This document shows positions 23,370 through 27,825 of a stretch of DNA of 27,825 bases, piece by piece (position 1 is the first letter of the stretch; the number at the start of each line of letters is the position of its first letter). The stretch is from GCA-002779465 sp964596535. Its GTDB lineage: Bacteria; Desulfobacterota; Desulfobacteria; Desulfobacterales; UBA2156. The notes under the pieces were generated by a model that saw only the letters and a program-made list of their open reading frames with translations, was not told the origin of the DNA and made no database searches. The position numbers and the translations under genes are program-made. The stretch is from contig CAZQUR010000032.1 in assembly GCA_964596535.1 (NCBI GenBank), positions 1-27,825 of the forward strand, read 5' to 3'.

Positions 23370-23560
23370 TTTTCTTTGACGAAGTAGCAGAAGTGGTCCG
23401 ATTCCAGGAGCTTTCCGGTGACCGGACAACGGAGCGTCACCTTCCGCTCCGTGACGGCCTCGATCTCCCAGTCCCCGCGCCGCGGCCCTTCCTGGATGTG
23501 GATCTTTTGGCCCCGACGCAACGGGTACGGTTTGAAAAAGACGACGGTCTGTTTTTCCAT
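23342..23560 (-). CDS. Conserved small protein, function unknown
   Basis: A 72-residue soluble protein with no signal peptide. It starts at an ATG with an AAGGAG site six bases upstream. It reads VVFFKPYPLRRGQKIHI, then GPRRGDWEIEAVTERKVTLRCPVTG and DHFCYFVKENQVDRWP. The KPYPLRRGQ...GDWEI layout suggests a small beta-barrel of the KOW/SH3 kind. Two cysteines (RCP and FCY) are not in a metal-binding spacing. It is convergent with lutC and divergent from the transglycosylase gene. I do not recognise a named family. Confidence 0.72.
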   Translation of the reverse strand: MEKQTVVFFKPYPLRRGQKIHIQEGPRRGDWEIEAVTERKVTLRCPVTGKLLESDHFCYFVKENQVDRWPGE

Positions 23561-23597
23561 TGAATTCTCCTTTTGATTCCGTGCATCCATTTGGTTC

Positions 23598-23624
23598 TTG
23601 ACACCCTTCAGGATCCCGTATAAT
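23598..23624 (+). promoter_or_regulatory. Strong promoter giving a near-leaderless transcript
   Basis: TTGACA (23598-23603) and TATAAT (23619-23624) are both perfect sigma-70 hexamers; the spacer is 15 bases, shorter than the optimal 17. The start would lie at about 23631-23632, two or three bases before the ATG at 23634, and no ribosome site is present. Confidence 0.65.
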
Positions 23625-23633
23625 TTTTTTGTC

Positions 23634-24767
23634 ATGAGGCTCCTGTGCATCGCCCTGATCGCGGCCGGCTTGATGCTTCCCGGCATCGCAAAGAGTGAAC
23701 CCGAACCGTTGTCCCCGCCGCCCCTTCTAACTGCATTATCGCTTGAAGCGCCCCTGGATTTTTGCGGGGAACCCGTCCCGATCCGGAACCAGGAAATCCG
23801 GGAGCGGTTCGAAAAAGAGATGCTCCTTTCCCTGTGGAACCGGGCCCAGGTGCTTTTATGGTTGAAGCGCTCCCAGCGGTATCTCTCCTTCATCGAGCAG
23901 ATGCTTAGATCCGAAGGGCTCCCTTCGGATCTGAAATACGTGGCGGTGGCGGAAAGCGCGCTTCTGGAACACGCGCGCTCCTATCAAGGGGCGGTGGGGA
24001 TATGGCAGTTCATGCCCGGAACCGGAAAGAAATACGGCCTGACCGTCAACCGCCACCTCGACGAACGAAGAGACTTCATCGCCTCGACCCAGGCGGCGGT
24101 CCGGTATTTCCAGGACCTGCACGCCCTTTTCGGCTCCTGGACCCTTTCCACGGCCGCGTTCAACATGGGGGAAGACCGCCTTGCGGCGGAGATTCGCGAC
24201 CAAGGGACCGACGACTACTACCGCCTGTATCTCCCTTTGGAAACACAACGCTTTTTATTCCGCATCCTCTCCGTCAAGCGCATCCTTTCCGACCCCGATG
24301 CCTACGGGTTCCGATTGTCCGAAGCGGATTATTATCCCCCCGTCCTTTTCGACGAGCTCCACGTGGCGCTCAAAGCGGAAACCCCCCTTCGGGTCATCGC
24401 CGGAGCCGCCGGGACCCATTTCAAAAAAATCCGGGATCTCAACCCGGCCATTCGCAGCCGCTATCTGCCGAAAGGCACCCACCGGTTGAGACTCCCGCCC
24501 GGGGCATCCAAGGAATTCCACGCCCGCCTCGACGCCGCCGTGGAGGCGTATCTGTCCCTGAAAGAGCAGGAAGTTTACGTGGTCCAAAAAGGGGACAACC
24601 TTTCCGCCATTGCATCGCGTTTCGACGTCCCGCTGACCGCCGTTCTATTATGGAACCGGCTGGACCCGAGAAAACCGATTCACCCCGGCCAGCGCCTTTT
24701 CATTTATCCAAAGCCTTCCAAGACGACCCCGGAGGAAGAACGGGCGGATACGGAACCGGCCTCCTGA
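23634..24767 (+). CDS. MltD-like lytic transglycosylase with LysM domain
   Basis: A 377-residue exported peptidoglycan lyase that would cut glycan strands to 1,6-anhydro ends. Residues 1-21 form a signal peptide (MRLLCIALIAAGLMLPGIAKS). The SLT domain spans about 75-220, with catalytic Glu107 in VAVAESAL, then GAVGIWQFMPGTGKKYGL and STAAFNMGEDRL, all typical of family 1 (MltD type). A LysM glycan-binding module follows at 315-359 (YVVQKGDNLSAIASRF, HPGQRLFIYP). An earlier in-frame TTG at 23598 overlaps the -35 box and would spoil the signal peptide, so the ATG at 23634 is chosen. No lipobox is visible, so it is probably soluble in the periplasm. Confidence 0.9.
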   Translation: MRLLCIALIAAGLMLPGIAKSEPEPLSPPPLLTALSLEAPLDFCGEPVPIRNQEIRERFEKEMLLSLWNRAQVLLWLKRSQRYLSFIEQMLRSEGLPSDLKYVAVAESALLEHARSYQGAVGIWQFMPGTGKKYGLTVNRHLDERRDFIASTQAAVRYFQDLHALFGSWTLSTAAFNMGEDRLAAEIRDQGTDDYYRLYLPLETQRFLFRILSVKRILSDPDAYGFRLSEADYYPPVLFDELHVALKAETPLRVIAGAAGTHFKKIRDLNPAIRSRYLPKGTHRLRLPPGASKEFHARLDAAVEAYLSLKEQEVYVVQKGDNLSAIASRFDVPLTAVLLWNRLDPRKPIHPGQRLFIYPKPSKTTPEEERADTEPAS

Positions 24768-24848
24768 TCCCTCTTTTTTTCTGCAAGGGTCCCATGCGAA
24801 ATTCGAGGATATCCAAATCCGGTTTTCAGAACCGATCCTTATGGGAAT

Positions 24849-26048
24849 TTAACGGGCGGTTTTTTCTTCCCTGGGGACCGCATCGGCCGAGCGGAAGAGA
24901 AACTCCAGTTCCGCGGGTTCGATGTTGACGATGTCGACACGATCGTTGGGAAGCACGATCTGATCCCGGCGGATCCGGAATTTCCGGTTTCCCGGAATCA
25001 CACGAGACAAGTCGAGCCTTACGCGGGCGTCGTTGGGATTGATGGTGCTCGAATCCTTCCTCAACCCCCGCACCGTCACCCTGACGACCGGTTTGGAAGG
25101 TCCTTCCACCGTGACCCGGGGTGGAACATGCAGCAGCTCCACGGAAACCTGATAGGTGGCTTCGAAATCCTGCTGGCCCGCCAAAAGCACCCAGACCAGG
25201 CTCACCGCCAAAAAAGTGCCCAGCTTCAGACGCCACTGGTGCCGGGCCACCGACAGGGCCCGCTTCCACCAGAGCGTCTCTTTGGGTCGCGGCGGTGCGG
25301 AAATTTCACGGAGAAACGCGATTAGGGCCTCCTTGTTGAATACCGGCACCGCCTCTTTTTCCCGGGCCAGGGAGACCTCCCCCCGTTCTTCCGAGACCAC
25401 GATCACGCCGGCATCGCACCGTTCGGCAAGTCCCAGGGCGGCCCGGTGCCGGGTTCCCCACCACTGGGGCAGTCCTTCCGCCGTGCTCAACGGCAGGTAA
25501 TAGGCCGCGGAAACGATCTGGCCCGAGCGGATCAACACGGCCCCGTCGTGCAGGGGGGATTCCTTGTTGAAGATGCTGACGAGGAGCTCCGTGCAGGGAT
25601 CCCCGCTGACGGAAATCCCGCCGGTGACGAGCTCCTGGACCCGGTCTTTTTGTTCGATGATGATCAGCGCCCCGATACGGCGGCGGGCCAGGACGAAGCA
25701 TGCTTCCGCCAGGCGCTTCTCCCATGTCTCTCCGCCGTTTGCCGCCGGAGCGCCGAAGCGCTGAAAGGGATTCACCCGCTCCAGCACCTGGCGGATTTCC
25801 TTCTGGAATAAAATGATCAACAGGATGATAAAGACCTGCCAGAGGATCTGAAACATCCAGGTGGTCAGAAACAGGCCCCAGCTCTGGGCCGCGGTAAAAA
25901 TGATTCCCAGGGCCATGAGGCCCACCAGGGCCTTGAACGCTTTGGTTCCCTGGAACCACAGATAAAGATGATAGGCCACCACCGTGAGAAACACGATGTC
26001 GATCAGATCCTGGAAGCGGATGTTGAGAATCAAATCAATGGCATGCAA
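24849..26048 (-). CDS. cdaA: CdaA-type diadenylate cyclase fused to a YbbR-like domain
   Basis: Makes cyclic di-AMP from two ATP. It has 399 residues: three N-terminal membrane helices (about 14-31, 38-56, 60-81) and a DAC catalytic domain (about 85-250) with both signature motifs, DGA at 168-170 (LHDGAVLI) and RHR at 200-202 (GTRHRAALG). After the DAC domain come a fourth hydrophobic helix (277-290) and a roughly 95-residue beta-rich part with the YbbR/CdaR pattern (YQVSVELLHVPP, VRVTVRGLRKD, NPNDARVRLDLS). In Firmicutes the regulator CdaR (YbbR) is a separate partner; here it is on the same chain. The start is TTG at 26048 behind AGAGGGTG; the nearby ATG is out of frame. It is convergent with the transglycosylase gene. 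Confidence 0.9.
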   Translation of the reverse strand: MHAIDLILNIRFQDLIDIVFLTVVAYHLYLWFQGTKAFKALVGLMALGIIFTAAQSWGLFLTTWMFQILWQVFIILLIILFQKEIRQVLERVNPFQRFGAPAANGGETWEKRLAEACFVLARRRIGALIIIEQKDRVQELVTGGISVSGDPCTELLVSIFNKESPLHDGAVLIRSGQIVSAAYYLPLSTAEGLPQWWGTRHRAALGLAERCDAGVIVVSEERGEVSLAREKEAVPVFNKEALIAFLREISAPPRPKETLWWKRALSVARHQWRLKLGTFLAVSLVWVLLAGQQDFEATYQVSVELLHVPPRVTVEGPSKPVVRVTVRGLRKDSSTINPNDARVRLDLSRVIPGNRKFRIRRDQIVLPNDRVDIVNIEPAELEFLFRSADAVPREEKTAR

Positions 26049-26162
26049 CGGGGCACCCTCTTTTCAAACGCCCGGCAGGTTCAATTTATATCGATATCAG
26101 GGAAACATTCCAAAATCAATTGAAGTTCCCCGCCGGACGGCGTAAAAATCCACAAAAAGCTG

Positions 26163-26191
26163 TTGACAAAAAAGCCCCCTTTCATTAAAAA
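26163..26191 (+). promoter_or_regulatory. Promoter of the tRNA-Phe gene
   Basis: TTGACA at 26163-26168, a 17-base spacer, and TAAAAA at 26186-26191 (4 of 6 matches to the -10 consensus). The predicted start is near 26198, about 25 bases before the mature tRNA. Confidence 0.6.
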
Positions 26192-26223
26192 TCATCCGCA
26201 TCAGATCTTCATCCGAAAGCCGT

Positions 26224-26299
26224 GCCGAGGTAGCTCAGTCGGTAGAGCAGGGGACTGAAAATCCCCGTGTCGGCAGTTCGATTCTGTCCCTCGGCACCA
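26224..26299 (+). tRNA. tRNA-Phe (anticodon GAA), CCA encoded
   Basis: A complete 76-base cloverleaf. The acceptor stem is GCCGAGG/CCTCGGC, the D arm GCTC...GAGC, the anticodon stem GGGGA/TCCCC with loop CTGAAAA, the T arm GGCAG TTCGATT CTGTC, the discriminator A, and a genome-encoded CCA at 26297-26299. An integrase relic follows directly. The 3' end is therefore the likely attachment site of the island to the right; the second att copy is outside the window. Confidence 0.97.
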
Positions 26300-26315
26300 T
26301 AAAAAGTTAATAAAA

Positions 26316-26351
26316 AGAAAGGGTTAATCGTTTTAATGGTTGACCCTTTCT
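26316..26351 (-). terminator. Terminator-like hairpin between tRNA-Phe and the integrase relic
   Basis: A perfect 9-bp stem AGAAAGGGT/ACCCTTTCT (26316-26324 and 26343-26351). On the minus strand it is followed by a T-rich run, fitting a terminator for the integrase; it may also act on read-through from the tRNA. Confidence 0.55.
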
Positions 26352-26352
26352 T

Positions 26353-26832
26353 CTATTTGGTGCCGCCCGTGTGAGAATCCATTTGAGACTTTTCCCTGGC
26401 ACGCTCGAAAGCAGCCATTGCTTGACGCTCCAAATCACCAATACTGTGAAGGTAGATCTCGGTGGTTTTCCGGTTTTCATGGCCAAGTATCCTCTGTATA
26501 GCTCCGATGGGCACGTTATGCCCATCCATTATCGAAGCCCCTGAGTGCCTAATCGGATGAAACCGAAAATACCTAACACCTGCCTTATCGCATAAACGCT
26601 CCATGAGTTTTTTGCGCTCACCGAATGGCCCCTATAAAAATTGTCTCTTTTTCCGGCTCCAGTATCGGTGCCAAAACACCCATGGATTTTCCGAGTTGCG
26701 TCTTTCAAATCGCGATTTTAAAATGCTATATAGCTTCTGTGTCATCGGGACTTTCCTTGGAGTAAGATGACCACCCTTCTTTTTTCGGGTACAGACATAT
26801 CAGCGGTTTTCGAGGAAGCTGATATCTTGGAG
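26353..26832 (-). pseudogene. C-terminal part of a tyrosine recombinase, with two in-frame stops
   Basis: One frame reads as the catalytic half of a phage-type integrase. It starts with LQDISFLENR and KKGGHLTPRKVPMTQKLYS, continues with NPWVFWHRYWSRK, and ends with the active-site boxes FHPIRHSGAS (HxxR), ILGHENRKTTEIYLH (GH and Tyr) and the tail GDLERQAMAAFERA. It is interrupted by TGA at 26802-26800 and TAG at 26634-26632. The intact end from 26604 (83 codons) cannot be active alone. The orientation toward tRNA-Phe is typical of an integrase beside its attachment site. Confidence 0.82.
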
Positions 26833-26852
26833 CCCTGAATCGATATCCGAGG

Positions 26853-27161
26853 TTCTCTGCCGCTTTTTGGTTCTCTGAGCGTTAGCCGCCTGTCCTGGAT
26901 ATCGGAGGGGGTCAGTTTCAAGACCTCACTGATTCGCATTCCACCTCTCGCCATAAGCTCGAGCATCAACCGGTTTCTGGGCTTGGATGTTCTGAAAATA
27001 ATTTCATCAACGGTTTCTTTCTCAATGATATTAAACTGATACGTTCTTCTAATTCTGAAGAGTTTTTTCAACATCGGCATATCGCATGGGTTCCGGAAAT
27101 CCGGATCCAGATTGTTTTTGATAAAGTTGAAAAATGCCATTAGGTGAGAGAAGCGGGTTCG
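26853..27161 (-). pseudogene. Central part of a second tyrosine recombinase, fused out of frame to the first
   Basis: The frame reads RTRFSHLMAFFNFIKNNL, NPCDMPMLKKLF, VDEIIFRTSKPRNRLMLEL and the Arg-I box ARGGMRISEVLKLT, with LTLREPKSGRE as the last recognisable piece at 26853. It is open from ATG 27140, but the similarity continues upstream to an in-frame TAA at 27164-27162, so the N-terminal core-binding part is lost. After 26853 the frame continues to 26742 without homology. The style of this part differs from the integrase piece at 26353-26832, which lies in another frame. Confidence 0.72.
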
Positions 27162-27196
27162 TTAAACTTCATTGAAAAATATCATGCTGATTATTA

Positions 27197-27220
27197 TTTA
27201 ATAAAATACTATTTAATAAA
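27197..27220. repeat. Short direct repeat in the AT-rich island leader
   Basis: ATTTAATAAA occurs at 27197-27206 and again at 27211-27220, a 14-base period of more than one helical turn. It lies about 45 bases upstream of the HTH-brxF promoter in a very AT-rich stretch (27165-27300). It could be an operator, or simply low-complexity sequence. Confidence 0.35.
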
Positions 27221-27263
27221 CATAATTATGCGGCATAGAACATATTTATTCACAAAAAAACGA

Positions 27264-27291
27264 TTTACAATCTAATAAAGCAGTGTATTAT
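27264..27291 (+). promoter_or_regulatory. Promoter of the HTH-brxF (BREX) transcript
   Basis: TTTACA at 27264-27269, a 16-base spacer, and TATTAT at 27286-27291 are close to the sigma-70 consensus. The start would be near 27298, leaving a leader of about 90 bases before the TTG at 27389. The rest of 27165-27388 holds no gene that I can see. Confidence 0.55.
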
Positions 27292-27388
27292 GGCTTTAAC
27301 TTTATAATGGGAGGAATTTCTTACCCCTTCCATACTGTTAGGCGGGGCTGTTTTTTCGAAAATAAAAGTGCAGCGAGGAGTTTTAAAT

Positions 27389-27595
27389 TTGAACGATATA
27401 GTTGACCGATGGTTGTCTGTAGAGGAGATGGGTAAATACCTTGGCGTAAGTAATGATACTGTATATCGGTGGATAAACCGACATAACATGCCGGCTCACA
27501 AAATCGGGCGACTTTGGAAGTTTAAAAGAGACGAAGTCGATGCGTGGGTGAAATCAGGTGGGTCAAGGCGACCAAAAGACAAAGGAGTGAATTAA
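27389..27595 (+). CDS. Excisionase-type helix-turn-helix DNA-binding protein
   Basis: A 68-residue protein with the MerR-like winged HTH of the excisionase family (HTH_17): LSVEEMGKYLGVSNDTVYRWINRHNMPAHKIGRLWKF, then KRDEVDAWVKSGG. The start is set at TTG 27389 because GAGGAG lies eight bases before it; a GTG at 27368 in the same frame has no ribosome site. The stop overlaps the ATG of the BrxF-like gene by one base (TAATG), so the two are coupled. It may regulate the BREX operon, or it may be an excision factor of the island. Coupling to brxF favours the first. Confidence 0.82.
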   Translation: MNDIVDRWLSVEEMGKYLGVSNDTVYRWINRHNMPAHKIGRLWKFKRDEVDAWVKSGGSRRPKDKGVN

Positions 27596-27825
27596 TGCCG
27601 GAACCCCTTTCCGATCAGATCATGGGAAAGGTTAAACAGGCATCGGAACTTTATCATCGACTGATATTGGTCGTTGCGCCGGCAGGCGCAGGCAAAACCA
27701 ATGCACTCCGAGATGTGCGGAATCGCACCGGTGCACCCCTGGTCAACATCAACCTCAATCTTTCCCGCCGGATGCTGGAATTGACGGAGCGTCAACGGGC
27801 CCTGCAGTTGCCTCGTCTTCTCCGG
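27595..27825 (+). CDS. brxF: BREX type 3 P-loop protein BrxF (3' end outside window)
   Basis: The first 77 codons are visible and the frame is open at the window end. The ATG follows an AAAGGAG site. The sequence reads EPLSDQIMGKVKQASELYHR, a Walker A region VVAPAGAGKTNAL (residues 26-38), and GAPLVNINLNLSRRMLELTE with RQRALQLPRLL. This matches BrxF, the small P-loop ATPase that opens many BREX type 3 loci, usually followed by brxC, a PglXI methylase, brxHII, pglZ and brxA. None of those lie inside the window, so the type is inferred from this gene alone. Confidence 0.82.
   Translation, partial: MPEPLSDQIMGKVKQASELYHRLILVVAPAGAGKTNALRDVRNRTGAPLVNINLNLSRRMLELTERQRALQLPRLLR

Noticed and set aside
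27323..27356. Attenuator-like hairpin with a T-run in the HTH-brxF leader
   Set aside because: Only four G-C pairs with a 16-base loop before TTTTTT; too weak to call a terminator.
1..27825. CRISPR arrays, intact insertion sequences, rRNA genes
   Set aside because: No regularly spaced repeats, transposase genes or rRNA sequence seen in the window.

Overview
The window looks like chromosome of a GC-rich anaerobic Gram-negative bacterium, most likely a Desulfobacterota (deltaproteobacterial) sulfate reducer or relative. That is inference. It rests on an oxygen-independent (Cbi-type) corrinoid pathway, a LutABC lactate-oxidation set, an NtrC-type two-component system with a sigma-54 promoter, SPOR and MltD-like envelope proteins, and a CdaA-type c-di-AMP cyclase. 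No 16S or species marker is present.

Layout, left to right. (1) 1-2626, minus: a SWIM/SNF2 helicase cut by the window edge. (2) 2771-5655, minus: a ZraSR-like histidine kinase and sigma-54 activator, divergent from a small secreted DUF4168 protein at 5921-6313. That gene has a good sigma-54 promoter and a palindromic upstream site, so the module resembles a ZraP/ZraSR circuit. (3) 6379-6974, minus: an NTF2-like protein and the 3' remnant of a ZnuA-type metal-binding protein gene.

(4) 7108-19349, minus: one long corrinoid operon. Its transcriptional order is TTGACA promoter, cobalamin riboswitch, intrinsic terminator, 18-codon leader ORF, MITE-like repeat element, BtuCDF-type ABC importer, cbiA, cbiC, cbiL, a Gate-domain membrane protein, cbiD, cbiET (fused), cbiF, cbiG, cbiH. 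Most junctions are ATGA or similar overlaps. When cobalamin is plentiful the riboswitch should favour the terminator; when it is scarce, uptake and corrin-ring synthesis are expressed together. cbiA has no ATG, GTG or TTG upstream of its P-loop and appears to start at ATT. No CbiJ, no cobalt chelatase and no CbiMNQO are in the operon.

(5) 19427-26048: a SPOR-domain protein (minus), lutABC (plus), a conserved 72-residue protein (minus), a near-leaderless MltD-like transglycosylase (plus), and a CdaA diadenylate cyclase fused to a YbbR-like domain (minus).

(6) 26224 to the right end: tRNA-Phe(GAA) followed by an AT-richer island. The island begins with a broken tyrosine recombinase that seems to be a chimera of two families. 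It then carries a promoter, an excisionase-type HTH gene, and the first 77 codons of a BrxF-like P-loop protein. This last gene marks the probable start of a BREX type 3 phage-defence locus continuing beyond the window.
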